Assembly: GCA_035772785.1 (NCBI GenBank)
Contig: JAOCPU010000002.1
Span: 62,001 to 126,000 of the forward strand
Direction: 5' to 3'
DNA length: 64,000 bases
From: Phlebiopsis flavidoalba
Lineage: Eukaryota > Basidiomycota > Agaricomycetes > Polyporales > Phanerochaetaceae
Numbering within the stretch: position 1 is the first letter of the stretch; each line of letters begins with the position of its first letter. The position numbers and the translations under genes are program-made. Of this stretch, positions 35,416 to 48,937 are shown piece after piece. The notes beneath the pieces were generated by a model that worked only from the letters and a program-made list of their open reading frames with translations, had not been told where the DNA came from and made no database searches.

Positions 35416-37215
35416 ACTCGCCACATACTTCCGCAGAATGACCTACTCGAGCGCACTCGCCAATGGCTTCGACATGCTCCTGTGGATGTCAAGGTTAACA
35501 AGCGCAATGTTGTGTCCGACGTTCTTTCAGAAGATCGGGACTTTCACCAGATGGATATTGTTCTCGTCACTGAAGAAAGTATGTGGCCGGCCCATATGGA
35601 ATTGTATGACAATCTGACTCTCCTGTATAGTTATAGAAAGCCTTCATGAAAGCCTGGATTCTCTGACACTATTAACTCCCAAATACAAGCACGGTTTGTT
35701 CTTGCCTTATGCTTGCCTATTCTTTATGCGATGACTTCTTGTCAGCAATCGAGACCGTCGTGTCCAAACTGGGTCATGGTCCGTCCCCCTCAGATTCGGT
35801 GAAATCGGAGCACGACGTAGAGACCACGACCCTAAGGAATGTACTACTTTATGGTCGTCCGTATCTCTCATACAGGCCTCCGGTGTCTTTGTTCAACCGG
35901 CAATTGGCCATAGGAATCTGGCACAGGATCTTAGCCGACCGCCCGCGATCCCGTTGTCCGAACCCGCTCATTTCCTTGTCAGTTGCATGGAGTTCATGAA
36001 GACCGCATGCGCCTTCTACGACACCGAGGAAAGCCGTCGATACGCCTTGAAATATCTATTATCGTCACTGTTTCCTGGTCACCACACGGTACATGGACGA
36101 TTGGTCAATTTAGCTATGCCATTCTCGAGCTGCACAACTCCCGTGGAGGAAATGCAGATCCTCGTCTACAGACGTTGGTATCTTACGAGAAGAATGTTTC
36201 AAAGCTTGTGAGTGCTTGTGCCTATCGTCCCGGATCCTCATAGCCAAGGGGGACATGCAGGTGAATGACAACAAGACGTCCACCAACTTCCCGGTTGTCC
36301 TTTTTGACGTTATGCGCCACGCGGCTGGACATCGAGGTGGCCGTGTGTATACCGATCAGATCTACGTCGACCACCTGCTCACGTTTCGACCTTGAGATCA
36401 AGTTCGACCACGACGCCTGCTTTGCGCGTTGGGTTCATGTGGTGGCGGGCGCTGCAAACTTGCTTTACGGGACTACAAATCGCGAGTACTACGACGAGCT
36501 GCCTTCCCGGAGTCTGGCCAACCAACATAGACGCCTCTTCCCTGACCCCACTGCCCGTCGCTCGGGATGTCGACATGCCGAACCTGCACTACCTGTGCAG
36601 GCTCAATTGGGATGGCTCTGTCATGGGGAAGCTCTCCGAGGCGGGATGTCGCCGTGCACTCTATCTAGCCTCCATCGACAAGAACCGGAGGGGAGCCGAC
36701 TCGTCTTCGTGAAATTCACCCCGGCGGTACAACGAGGACGCGTGCATAACGGGGCGGGGGGGGCCTGCTCGCGCGGCGGAAGGCCTTAGGCACCAGGCCG
36801 CTGCACGCATTTATCCCTGTCCTCAGGGATGGAGCACATATGGTGGGTCACATGGACTACGTGCAATCTGGCGCATCAAGACCTGCGGACCGTCAAGACC
36901 CCGGAAATCGCACCTCCAACAGGCGTAATACATCACAAAAGACAGCTTCCCCCAGCTCTGAAGGAGCAATGTGCGGAAGGCTTTGGACGTGTTGCACAAG
37001 GCGAACTTTGTCTTTGAGTGGGAGATCTATGCGTCCGCAGAACGTGGGGTCCTGCATCTGGATCCCGCTGAGGACAGGTCGTGTTTGGTTGGTGGACTTC
37101 GACTGGGCTGGGAAAGCAGACATGGACATCTATCCTATGATGATGAGTCACAGGAAGTTGCATGGGCCGCGGGAATGGCACCCGGACAGGTGATGCGCCT
37201 GCAGCATGAATGAGG
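35416..37215 (+). pseudogene. FunK1-like fungal protein kinase, disrupted
   Basis: Order of pieces: LLERTRQWLRHAPVDV and HQMDIVLVTEE, an intron (35579-35630), FLSAIETVVSKLGHG, PPVSLFNRQL, EPAHFLVSCMEFMKTACAFY, VNLAIIELHNSRGGNADPRL, QIYVDHLLTF, LHYLCRLNWDGSVMGKLSEA, then the kinase core. The ATP-lobe lysine is in VFVKFTP (Lys codon 36712-36714), NEDA follows in a shifted frame, and NVRKALDVLHKANFVF leads to the catalytic loop GDL..RPQNV (37021-37046, two extra bases inside). Next is VDFDWAGK (37092-37115) in place of DFG, and WHPD with VMRLQHE near the end. These replacements (GDLR for HRD, DFD for DFG) fit the lineage-specific agaricomycete kinase-like family as I remember it. Substrates are unknown. 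The start and first exon are uncertain. At least six frame breaks are present, one at a run of eight G near 36756. Confidence 0.75.
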
Positions 37216-40200
37216 ATATGTTTCACAAGCTTTTGTAATGCGCTGCTTTTCTGCACTGTTCAATGTGAAGGTCATCTCCTCTCAACGTCGGCGTCTTTGC
37301 CTCCGCTTCCTACCTTCCGAACGGCACCGGCATTGCTTCTGCGTCTGTGCTCCGCCTCCATGGCGCGCTGCCAGCTTTCCTGGCTTGGGGAAACATGGGA
37401 TGTCGACGTCAAGCTCGAGTCTGCAAGGAGCCGCTCACGAGGCAGGCAGAGAAGAATAGAGAAAGTCACGCTCAGTAACGAGCCAGAGCTCGTGTCCATC
37501 GGAGAGCCAGAGATTTGTGATGCCCCGAAGGGCCGGCAGGTACTTACTGACATGGTGCAAGAGACCATGAGACTGAGGTAAGGAAGCGGAAGCTGTTCTG
37601 CTGTGACGCGCAAAACATCGTAAGTAAAAGAGGCAAGAAACGGCTTGGCGGAAATGAGATAGAAGTGTGCTGTGGAAAATGCTGCATGAAGGCTATTTCT
37701 TGTTTTTCTTCCCTTTTCCTAGCTGGGAATATACATTAAAATGTACTATGTATACGTGGTACGGGGGTTGGAGATACATGAGCATGTGCCGTAGATGCAA
37801 TAGAGATCCAACATACACACTCCCCGGAGAATGGAACCCTCCCACTCTGAGGACCGCAGCACATGCGAAAAGGTCTAGAGAGCGTTCTTGCAGTCTTCGT
37901 CTCTTCAAGCCGCGCGTAGCTCAAGAACGCGTGACGTCATTGATCTCAACATCCAGGTGCTCGTTCCCCTTACCCCGGACTATGACGTCATTCGATCGCG
38001 GTGCGCATCAAACGTCGGCCTCGCCGACGCGCATCAAGTCCTCCGCCCACCACCGTTCTCCCCTTCCCTCGTCCCGGTCGACTCAAAGTGGCGGCTCGCA
38101 AGACCGCGCAACACGGAGGCACACCAGGTGGAAGGAGGCTTGGCTGGTTGTACAGGTTCCTTGACGCGTTTTTCACATTTCTTCTCGCTTATTTGGTCTT
38201 TCTCACGCATATGTCTTCTGTTTCCTAGGCCTCCGGAGCTGCGGCGGCGTGTCGAAGACGGGTTGGCCGACGCGGGGAGTAGGTTGCAGACGGGTGAACG
38301 GCGACGTTTCGCGTTCTTCGGGGCTGGTCCGCGCACGTAAATAGAACGCGCCGTCTCACCTGTCGCGCCGAGCAATTACCGCCGAAGCCGCCTGTCAACG
38401 GCGCGTCAACGCCGAGGGGTCCATCGTCTCTCTTATCCGCTTTCACTCATCTTTCCCCTCGTTTCGTCTCTGCACACCTCATTTGTCTCCGTATCCCCCT
38501 CTTCGAGCTTGTCTTCGGTCTCAGTGAACGTGGGAACCCCCGGCCACGAGAACGGCAGCGGGCGGCGCATTGTATTTATAAGGCTCGTCTTCCGAATAAT
38601 GTCCAAGTTTTCCCCCCTCGCTCGTGCACGTACGCTCTAGTCAGATCCGTTTCGTTCCCTCGTCGTCGCGCGTTGTTACTCGAACCTCAGAGAGAAGTTG
38701 TTGGCGCTCGGTCCAACACTTGGAGGTGTTCAGTCCCTCGCGCGGTTAGGTGTGTGATCGCATTCGTTTGCACTGATTCGTATAGTCTACAGATACACGC
38801 GGCCACTTCCCTTTATTACCTATTCCCCCTTTTGCCCCACTGTACCACCGACGACCTCAAATCGAATTACCCTTCTTGACTTGTCAACGGATTGGACAAG
38901 GTAAAAAGCAAATAAAGCAAGGTCATGCCATGATAACAAATTGAAAAGAGTGTGGCCATCGCTGGCGTTGCCTACCTGGTTTGGCCCATCAGTCACCAGC
39001 TCGCGGATGAATGGGACCCTCGCGTGAGTCGAAGGACCCCTTTGGCAAATGTCAACCAAGGTGGGGAGGATCCGTCCAGTACCAAGTGCCTTTATGGTAA
39101 ATCCTTCCCCGACAAAAATGAGGTGCTCTGGCGCAACCCACTGGTAATATTCGAAGCGCATTCTTAGTTCGAATTTGGACTGCCTAACATTCCTTTACTA
39201 TAGCCCGTTAGTTCATAGTAGAATCGAATTATATTAAACGGACCCCCACTGGCATGAACCCCTAAGAATCATCTACAACGGATCCCACACCCTTCGCCCC
39301 CAGGAGCGTCATCCCCCCCCCAACCCACACTGCTATGCTACGACGATCCCCGCCAACGCTATTGGTGGGTGTCCAGTGGTACCTAGGTAGGCGCTCCAGT
39401 ACAATAGAGTCAAGTGGTTCTGACAAGGACGACACGGTTCGCCCAGCCCACATAGATTGATGTCACGCTACGCCAGCGTGCCCCCAGCTTCAAGGGAATG
39501 GCAGCGCCAAGAACAGGTCGTTGCGCCTTCGAACTGACACACATATCGGCCGTCCTCGCAGCAATACAGGGATGCGAGCGATCCAATGGGAACCGGCATG
39601 CTGGAGCTCGACCACGAGCCCGTACGGCCGAGGTTCGACTGTTGGCTCGCGTTACATTGTTCTTGAAACCCTGACAAAGCGCGCGGATTGCCTCACGTTA
39701 CTCTGAGATCGAGGGACACAGTAGCGAAAGGGACTGTACGGAAACGTAGTCTTCTGCGTTGAGTGCGAGGCGGCCATTCCGGGGACGCATCTGTGGACTG
39801 TGGGGCGAATGGGGTGGGGTCTGAGGGAGGCTTGTCTGGCACTATTCCGGTCCATCATGACTATAAGATAGCGTGTCCGGCTTCAGGTTGAATGCGGGCT
39901 GACTAGTATTCACTGGTAAAAAAATTAGGACCACATGGGTTGGCGAAATGAGAGAGGAAAAGACATTCACCTTCAATAAGACCGAAAGAACGTTCCGACC
40001 CATCTCCCCTTGTTTTCAAACCACGTAATTTAGGGTGCTGCCCAATCTCAGCTGCTGAGACGCACACACGACTGCAACCACGTATTCCATCTAGTTGCGC
40101 TTTGTGAGATTCGGGTTGTCAACCTTTGGAATATCTCCCAGCGGTAATGAAGATGCGGTGCGGGGGAAAACGGAAAATTTTACTGAAACAGTATCGTGAG

Positions 40201-41742
40201 CTCAGAAAACCTTGGTCCTCGAGTTCACTTACCAAGCAAGCCAGCAGTCCGTCCAGTGGTACACTCTACCGCACTCCGGGGGGGTTGGCGTCTCATCGAC
40301 TCAAACGACTGTGATAGTAAGCGCGAGGGCCGGGACTACAGTGTGTACCCGGACAGGCCTTTGCATGCATACAGTCAACCCAGCAAGCGGGTAGGAGTGT
40401 TTTCGCGCGTTTTTAGCTTGGACTTGTGAGATATGGTTTTGGGTGGGTGTGAGCGCGGTGGATGTATCCCGTGACGATATCCTCTTCACATCGGCAGTAA
40501 TGACGTGGTTCGTTGTCCGCGATGGTTCTGCACAGGAAGCGTTCCGGGACGACAGGCGAAAGTAGTACAGCTGGACATGTTGTACCGGAATAGTTGAAAG
40601 CCTTATGGCGGTCCCTACATCCAGTCTTTAAAGACATATCGCCTCGTGCTCTTGCAACTGTGCGTGTTCGAGCACAGTTCTGGGGTCTGTCGTACATGGT
40701 GTGACCGGTGGGATCAACCGCACGGGAGTTTGAGGAATTATTACATTGAACGGATGATTAGGAAACAGGGGAAAAGATCCCATCAAAACGTTAATAGTAT
40801 TGACAGGACGCAAAAAGTGGTTCCTAAGACCAATTGAGCTGCGACATGAGATGGGCGGCTATCGCACTCAAATGCGTTCCAGTGGTATATCCTAAGCCTT
40901 CACATAAGTCAACAACGAAATCTTCAGTCGTTTGGAATAACAAAGGGCTGCTCACACAAACTCCTACGAATTACCAATGCACCATCTCTCTTCACAAAAC
41001 ATACGAAGCCATCATACGTCTACCGGATGCCGAGTTGAGATCTAAGTGATTTGTACAAAGACTAGGAGAAGAAGGATCTGATGAGCAGGGATAAGTTGCG
41101 TCGCGAGATAGCTTGGGATCCAGGTTAGTGTACGGGTGGGTATTAGGTAAGACAACGTCATTTGGTTCTGGAGCCTGTGATCAAGCGCGCATCGCGGCCA
41201 CCGGCCCAAATTATTTCAGGCTCATTACGCTCTTCGTACTTGACTTAGGTTTTTGCGTGCACATGGCGACCATAAACAATTGAGGGCCTCACAGTTAGGC
41301 TACATACTGTGATGAAGAGTAACAGTACTATAACACGAGGCCCAGTCACAGTAGTGTGCGTCTCGAATTACCGATGTGTCATAGCCAATTGATTACGGTT
41401 CTAGTGATAGATAGATTCGCGAGCCGAGTCCCTGAAAAGCTTGGCAAACGCATGTGAGTGTGTTTGTGCAAAGTACTTACAGGGCAAACGGCATTACAGT
41501 TGATTCCGTTTTGTATCAAACACTAATCGGCACAGTTATGATAATGAATTTCTCGGCACTTCCGGTGAAGTGGTTGCGGTTCTTCAACGTCATGACATCC
41601 CTCGTTTTTCTGTAGTTTGACCTCCGGTCTTCGCCACAGCTTCGATTCCTGGTTTCGTTATAATATTTTACCTTATTCAGCTTGTGAAGGGCAGCTTGCT
41701 GCTAGTCTATCACTAGCTGTTTGCCCGCGGTTGCTTATAGAT
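37216..41742. other. Long stretch without a recognisable gene
   Basis: About 4.5 kb. The plus-strand frame to 37581 (SFLGLGKHG-like and EPELVSIGEPEI text) may be a coding relic but I recognise nothing. Around 38450-38590 a CT-rich tract precedes a TATTTATAA box near 38573, resembling a promoter with no identifiable gene after it. A 9-base C run lies at 39313-39321 and a 7-base G run at 40278-40284. Confidence 0.4.
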
Positions 41743-43450
41743 ATGGCATTGTCCTGGAAAGCTCCTCAACTAGAGGCTGATAGGACTTACTCTCTCCCGT
41801 TTTTAGTGGAAGACAACCTCGACATCGGCTATATCAGGACAGGATCTGGTTGTGACTTGGAAAGGGGCGCGATGTGTACTGCCCGGACTAAAGCGAGCAT
41901 AGTTATAGACATATATACTTTGGGTCGCTCCGTCGTTCTTCACGGGGGGCTTTGTCTTTGCTCCACCTCGCTCTTTTCGTCGTGTATTCACAATACACTA
42001 TGAGCACCGCATCACCGCGCCTCTGGAGCGCATGGCTTCCAGCCGAAATTACCATGGCATCACACGGCCTTTGGACACAGTACGTACATAGTTTGCGCGT
42101 TTCTAATCGAATTATGACACTAAGAACATCTACAGGTATACCTCGCAATCCTAGTACTCGTCACCCAACGTCTTTCTCTCGCCCGCGACCTGTGCAGTCT
42201 ACAGACTCTGACCGCGATCCACGACGACAAGTAATAACGCGTGGCTGGGGATTCGCCTCCGCATTTTTCGACCGTAATTCAACAGGTTCTCTACCCACCG
42301 CTGCACCATTGGGCGTTCGCATTGTGATTTTCGCGACGTACCTTGCCAACGTGCTCGTCTTGCACGTCACAGTACCCTCCCTTACTCCATTTCATACCCA
42401 CAAACCGGACGATCGAGACCAGTCATCCGATCACAACTCGCAAATGCGATTTATGACTTCGAGGTGAGTACAAGTACCTGTGTTGTCGCACATCATTTGA
42501 GCCGGTCGGGTTAAATCTCTTCGACCTCAGCGTATATTCGGCATGGGACGTTCTGCACCGTCTATGATCAGTTTGCCAACGAAGCTGGGCCTCCTCGACA
42601 ATATGGTCTACGACGTTGATCCCGATAATTTTGGCCTTCCGCAGTCGGGACGGCCCAGAAAGGTCAACGCGAATCTCTATACTTTACCGTCAGCTGCGTT
42701 TGTTTCCAGCAGTATCCGCGTTAGGGAATAAGAGCAAGTTCACCATTTCCATTTATCGCGGACAAGTCGAATCAATCGTACACCTATCAAATCGACAAGT
42801 TTACTTGCGTTCAATTTGCTATCCACCCGTCAAAACCATATGGTGGTGCGTGCGGCATTGTTCCTTTCGATTGTCGATTACATGTAGCTAATTCCACATG
42901 TGGCCCGCCTGATGCATAGCTTTTTCATAAACATGTTGACACATCCACAGAGTCAATCATTTTTCGATTGAACGTCCCAAAAACCCTAGCTATCAACAGG
43001 ACCCCTCGATGACGGGGTTTAATAAATCGCTCGGCGTTTCTGGTCACCCTTCCTGTATATCGTCGACTGTTCCGTTTCGTCTCGGACGTGGCGGACGCAT
43101 TCCAACGACAACTGGATACCACTGCATGCCCCGCGATGGGCGCTCTCAATGCCCTGCAAACTCGAGCATCAAGATCGAACGACTCTTGGACTCTCAGGGA
43201 TATTCGGTAGGGGGCGAACCATCTCTCCACTTTCGGTTCCTGCTCATGTATCTGATCTCCGACTGCTAGACACTGAGGGCATACATCCCTGCCGTCCAAC
43301 TCTCGTCGCATGTGGCAGTCAGACACATAACGCACACTTTGGTCGATGTTAATGCCTCTAACGCAAATGGCCTGTCGCCCGCCCCGGAACCTGCCTCCTC
43401 AACAAAAGACAATGTCCGTGGTGGTATTTCGCGAACCAGATCCGATCCCT
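41743..43450 (+). pseudogene. Membrane-protein family, copy A, disrupted
   Basis: Start at the ATG at 41743 (MALSWKAPQLEADRTYSLPF, VEDNLDI). Then LALFVVYSQYT (first membrane segment), WSAWLPAEITMASHGLWT, an intron (42080-42135), VYLAILVLVTQRLSLARDL with LQTLTAIHDD, YLANVLVLHVTVPSLLHFI (a further membrane segment), LANAIYDFE, an intron (42464-42530), LPTKLGLLDNMVYDV, KVNANLYT, THTLVDVNASN and WWYFAN near 43428. Copies B and C show the same blocks. The likely shape is a few N-terminal membrane helices followed by an extracytoplasmic part with N-x-S/T sites. I remember this family as widely expanded in Agaricomycetes, function unknown. Frame breaks are frequent and several seem to be one-base changes. 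The end is uncertain. Confidence 0.65.
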
Positions 43451-46356
43451 CAGGATCCGCGCTTCGATGTCCGTGAGTACCATATGTGCGCCGCAGGGGC
43501 ATATACTTTATGTGACTAATATTTGGGCACGACAGGCTATAGGTGCGGTGGGAAAACGCGCCAGTCGACGGAGACGAGATGATGTATTTCCCTCAGCTGA
43601 AATGGGCCGTTCGCGCTATTGTGGAATACTAGCAGACCCACATCCCTACCCACGGTATACTCAAAAGCCGACACGATCCACGGAATAGGCACTTTAGGAA
43701 AGCTTCCAAAGGATTGGATTTTTCCGGTCCGCTTAGTGATCAAGGTCAATCCGCCCAAGCCAACGTTACTGGACGCGTAAATGCGACACTCGCCTCCAGA
43801 TTTGACTTAGCCATCAGCATTCATAACCATTGCCCGATTATTCAGGGTAGTTTCTGAACCGAGAGGTGGGACTCTCAAGTAATCATCCTCCCCAGGAATA
43901 TTTCGATCAAAAGCCTGGAAGCCGCTTTCGTGCAAAGCTCTCGCCGCAAGGTATTGGTACGGTTATGTACAGGATAAAGTGCGGATAGTATTGTAGTTTA
44001 ACGACGGGATCAGGTCGAAACTTGAATTTCTCGGACCCTCGCCAGACTTTCATGGATCCTATTTCCGCGCAGCAGGGGCCAGAACAAGGATAATTTCGCG
44101 ATAACGGCGCAGAACGGAACCGCCAGAATCAGCCAGATGGTTGTGGAAGGCGAATTAGTATGTAAGCGCGATTCTCTGGGGTACAGGCCATCAAGCACTA
44201 ATACTTCTCTATCCGCCAGCTCAGCCTTGTACCTGTTTGTCCGATTAGTCGTGTCGCACACGTTGAAAATAATCGACTGACAAACTTCTCCCTAGCTCAT
44301 GTGTGGGGACGTGAGCTCGGTCGTGCTCTTCGCTCTCTCGCTCCACTTCGTGCATATTCGCGAAGATACCCGTCCGGCGAAGAACTCAGGATCCGAGCTA
44401 AATGGCGTAGGGGATCTGCAGCTCGCCTGGCTACTCAGCAGCGAGCCAGAGCTAAAATGCGGTCAGTAGGGGAACCAGAAATTGAGACGCTTCGAAAAGG
44501 CCGGTATGTTTTACTTGAGATTGAGCGAGATGGCACACGAGGAAAATTAGGTCAGGAGCGCCCGGTGCGGAGGATAGATACGAAGGACTCGGAAACATCA
44601 ATTCATTTCTTAAATCCCTTAGCGCAATTGTTCGCAATGCTTCATCTTAGCTCACCCCCGGCACCGACACGGACACGCGAAGGGCCCCATCAGCTATGAA
44701 AAATTACGTCTACCACCTGGGCTCCTGGCCATAGAGCACTCGATACACAGTGTTTGATGAAACGACGAATGCGAGGCGTTTCTCGAATCATACTATCTCA
44801 GATACTTGCACCAATACAGATCAGCCGGATCTTGCCATCCTCAAATCTCTTTGCGAAGCCCAGTTGCTTTGAATGTTTCTTTCTTCATAGTCGGTTTTGT
44901 TAGCATGCTGATAGAAGTTCTAGACCAAATATGCCGGTGCTACATGGTCTATGTCCAATTATTTACGTTCTGATCGCGCTCAGCGTGCTACACTCTCATC
45001 CTTTCGAAAACAAGCTCACTCAGTGTTAAATCGAACATACCGGCCTTTCTAAGCATCTCGATATCCGGTTTTTCAACCGATATAAGCTGCGGTTCGCTAC
45101 TGAGTAGCCAGGCCAGCTGTAGAATTCCCATGCTTGTTGAAGCCGGTTCTTGTACTCGGCTTCGGGCGCGGGATGTGTTGTTTTTGCATGAAGTATATGG
45201 AAAGACCCAGGAGTAAGAGAGAGCTCAAGGCTCCTACTGTCAGCTACATGCGTCCCATTAGCCAATGTGTTGCTGCGACATGAAGTGCATCTCACTCACC
45301 GGAGTGAGATTGAGCTGTAAAGACAACAACGCGTCAATTTCTGGTTTAGCAATTCCGTATCTCAAACATCTATAGCAATGTCACACTAACATCCAATTCG
45401 CCTTCCACGATCATGGTGGATATCAATGCGGCGACGCATTATGCAGCGACCGCCTTGTCATTGTCGCCTCGAACATTTTTGAAGGATTAGAGCTTGACAA
45501 ATTGAAAGTCTTGTTGCCTAGGTTATGGTGATCCAGAGTGATTGATATATATCGGCAACTTTTACATTATGCATAATGTACCATACCAGTACCTTGCAGC
45601 CAGGGCCCACTTCGATATTGACTCTCCAGCTCCCTGATCGAGATATTCTCTCTTGAAGTTGGGGTTGCTTGTTAAGCCGAGCCTGCGATTTCACAAATAA
45701 ACTGATTACGAGACATGGACAGTGAGATTGCTTTCAGTGATTAGTATCCGGCACAATGCTATAGGTTCAAACTTACGTATCCATGATATTGGACTTCTGC
45801 AAATTTTCTGCGGTCCAGCTCTTGCATTTGTAATAAACCGGATGCGAAATGGTGGCATCACATGGTCGGCACGGACACGGATCCATAAGTGGCATTCCAG
45901 AGCGGCAGGTTAATACAGGTTGTACTTGTGCGCTCGAGGTGGAAGAGAAAAAAATCACTGCTGAACCCGCCATCTATGGGGGCCATTCATTCGTCTGACG
46001 CCTGTTATGTTGAAAACGGCATCAGCGCAAGATCTTACCACGAACCCGCTTGTAATGTGGTAACAAGCAGATTTTATAACGCGGTATAGCACTTACGGAA
46101 GCTAATCGTGAATCAAACACGTGTGTATCATTTGGCCATGACCACTTTTGCTTTAACTCCCTCGGTACTTCTGAGCTGCGATGGATTGGACGCTAGCATT
46201 CGAGTTGAGCCAGCAACTTGAGTCAGCGTGTAGTTTATATCAACTGCGCATGCGGCGGGTGATTTTGTATTGCTGGTAGTAAGCTATAGTAACGTCATAA
46301 GAGGCGAGAGGGAAATGTAAACAATAGAGTATGGATAATACGAGGACTACAGACCA
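43451..46356. other. Possible 3' parts of membrane-protein copies A and B
   Basis: After WWYFAN of copy A no clear exon continues on the plus strand; the frame at 44301-44699 (LGRALRSLAPLRAYSRRYPS, then basic residues) is unassigned. On the minus strand 45026-45295 (EYKNRLQQAWEFYSWPGYSV) and 45773-45973 (SSAQVQPVLTC) could be downstream exons of copy B, which runs in that direction. I see nothing else. Confidence 0.3.
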
Positions 46357-47656
46357 CTAACCTTGGTATATTTGATCTTCGATACTTGTGCATAACGCAG
46401 GGCTGAGCGGCACCCAGGTATTGCCGCTGGATTTAGGACTCTGGTCTGGCAAATCTGGCACCATAGGAACCGTTGAAATTATCACAAGAGGGCTCCACCT
46501 ATTTGTACATGTACCATCAGCGTCACAGATTATGGGCGCTGTGCGTCCTACACCGAGATCTGGCACTGTGGACAGCTGGAAAGGCTATATAATGTTAAGC
46601 TCCAATATTAGTCGATATACTCAGCCAACACAAGAATAAGTATGAATGAGAACTTACAGATAATATTCATGTCAATTTCGATTGAAAGATGTTCATCTAA
46701 CACATAGACGAAATAGTTCCCAATGCCTCCCTTAATCATTGCAAGAGACTGATTCTGTGGTGCAGGAACTGCGGTGGAGAACAGTTGACCGTGTATATTG
46801 ATGCGTTGACCCTCCCACTGTTCCAATCGCAGATGGTATCGCTGGTATTACGTACGTCATATATACTATGTTGTCTTGCAAACCTGGCGTTGTCGGGGTA
46901 CTGATCATACACTGTCAGGATATTCCATGCGTTCTGGGAGCTGGTGGTAAAGCTTTGAGCTCCACTCTATGAGCATAAGTATACTTTTGCACTACGTACT
47001 CGAAGTCGTAGCTTATGTTGCATGTAGCTCTGTAGGATATATGGCCTCCACTGTCGTATTGACAGGAATGACGTGGAGTAACGCAGGTATTGTAATGTGT
47101 AAGGTGAGTACGCCGCCCAGATATAACGCAATTAACGCCACTCCTAAAGGCGCAGCGGAGGTCGAAAATTGTTGGAATATGGTTGTGATGGCAGAAACGA
47201 TCCCGAGCCAAAGCATTGTTTTTTATCGTGAATTGCGGTCAGCGTCTGGCGGCTCCTGATGTCGCGAGCCAGGGAAAGACGCTGCGTAATAAAAACCAGA
47301 AATTGCTAGATAAATCTATCAATTATGATTAGAACGGAATGTTCTCTATGCCACATCGTACACACCGTGCCGAAGGTCTGTGACGCCATTGTCACTATAG
47401 CAGGAAGCCATGTGCTCCACGGCGTAGTTATTCGATGTTCGTAGTGATGCGAATAAACGACGAATAGCCCAGCGTGTAGTATAACGAGCGCAACATGGAA
47501 GATTATGGACGCAATGCGGAGACGATGATATTCTTCTTTCTTGGTATGGTGAGAAGCTACGAGGCCTATGCCCTCCGATGATTGTTGGACGAGATGTTGG
47601 TCTCCGCAGAGAAGAGTTTGACCCTCTGCGCTTTTACGAGGTTGAACAGTTTCCAT
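46357..47656 (-). pseudogene. Membrane-protein family, copy B, disrupted
   Basis: Start at the ATG complementary to 47654-47656 (METVQPRKSAEGQTLL). It has the longest clean N-terminus of the three copies: ASIIFHVALVILHAGLFVVY, SHHYEHRITTPWSTWLPAI, VTMASQTFGTV, then an intron (47282-47365) and RLSLARDIRSRQTLTAIHDK. A shifted frame gives MLWLGIVSAITTIFQQFSTS, GVALIALYLGGVLTLHITIP (membrane segment) and NTTVEAIYPT. Then come NISYDFE, RVNASIYTVNC, STAVPAPQNQSLAMIKGGIG, YFVYVLDEHLSIEIDMNI and, after an intron, DLGVGRTAPIICDADGTC. Several N-x-S/T sites lie after the membrane segments. It continues beyond 46357, probably to about 45.8 kb or further. Function unknown. It is inverted relative to copies A and C, so not a simple tandem array. 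Confidence 0.7.
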
Positions 47657-48937
47657 TCAGGCAAGGACTGAGTAGTGGGCAAGGCAATTCACTGGTCATG
47701 GTGGGGAGCTGACAGGAAGAGAATTCGACGAAAGACTGGGGGATAGGCAACCAGGACCTGCTGGCATAAATACGCAAAGTGCTCGCAAACGGTCACTAGT
47801 AATGTGTTGTCAGGCAAGCGTAGTGGACGGCAAAGATAGTGAGAATCTGTTACTCTGAGATTCTGTATTTCATGTCTATGCCATGGCGACCATGGGTGAC
47901 TAGTTGACTTTGCTGCCCCCAGCGCGAAGAATTGTTACCCGTCAACGGCGATTTACTGCGTGGTACTAACAGGCTGCCGTTGAACGTAGTTGTTTATCAA
48001 TAGTTTCGGAATCCGTGGATGATCGCGCTTTTCGATACCCACTGGATCATCTATCTGAAAGAGCCTTGTGCTAATTCATAGTTTGTCGCGTTTATCAGGC
48101 CATAGTTCTAATTTGTGACATGTCTGCTGCCAATTAGTGCCCGGAAGATACGGTGTGGGATATATGATGATATAATCACGTCTCTGATGTTGAGGGACAC
48201 CCAGCAACATCGTGATGCCCAAGTAGTTGAAGAGATCTCAGGCAGGATGGTTAAATTGTGTTTTGAATGCACCTGCTGTATACACGCGACGTTTGTCCGG
48301 GGGGGGGGGCCCGCGCGGGTAACGAGAGAGGGGGAGGGTTTCCATGGCTTGCGGCCGGGAAGGCCATGATCTGTTGGCATCTGTGCACTATCTTGATGTT
48401 TTGTGTGTTCCGAATGGACGTCGCGGCTTGATGGCGTTTAGGCGTTGGTACCGCAGCGAGCGGACGTACACGTCCCAGAGCTCCACCGCTATTTTCGACA
48501 GTACTCAAAGCAAGCGGACGTTCGTGGATCGAATGCGAGTTTCGCGCGAGACGCATCCCGTAAAGCGGATGGCATGACAGTGAAGTTGCCTGACTACGGC
48601 TTTGCGAGAGTAAATAAGCTTTAAAACAAGAGTGGGAAGATACGAGACGCACGTTAGCGTTCGTACGAGCAGCACTCATCCATATGGCCCCATCCGCAAC
48701 GCAATCGACATCTGTTCATAACCCTATCCGAAATTTCACGTTATGTCTCGACGTTGTTATAGTGAAACCGAGATCCTAGGATGCTGCCTCCAGGCTCCAG
48801 ATAGCGGTTGACAGGCAGGTAGGATGCGAGCGTGTGAATCAGCAGATATTCAACAGCTCTTGATTAAAGTATTGCATATGGGTACGAGATCTTCCGATTT
48901 GTGCCAGCTGGATCAATTCGTTGCATATGTGGAGAGC
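47657..48937. other. No gene recognised
   Basis: Likely upstream region of copy B on the left. An 11-base G run (48299-48309) followed by CCCGCGCGGG lies inside an otherwise open minus-strand frame. No family recognised. Confidence 0.4.

Noticed and set aside
37487..44520. Shared GEPEI-x-KGR text at about 37497-37535 and 44468-44500
   Set aside because: Only about 15 residues agree and the surrounding DNA does not match, so common origin cannot be supported by eye.
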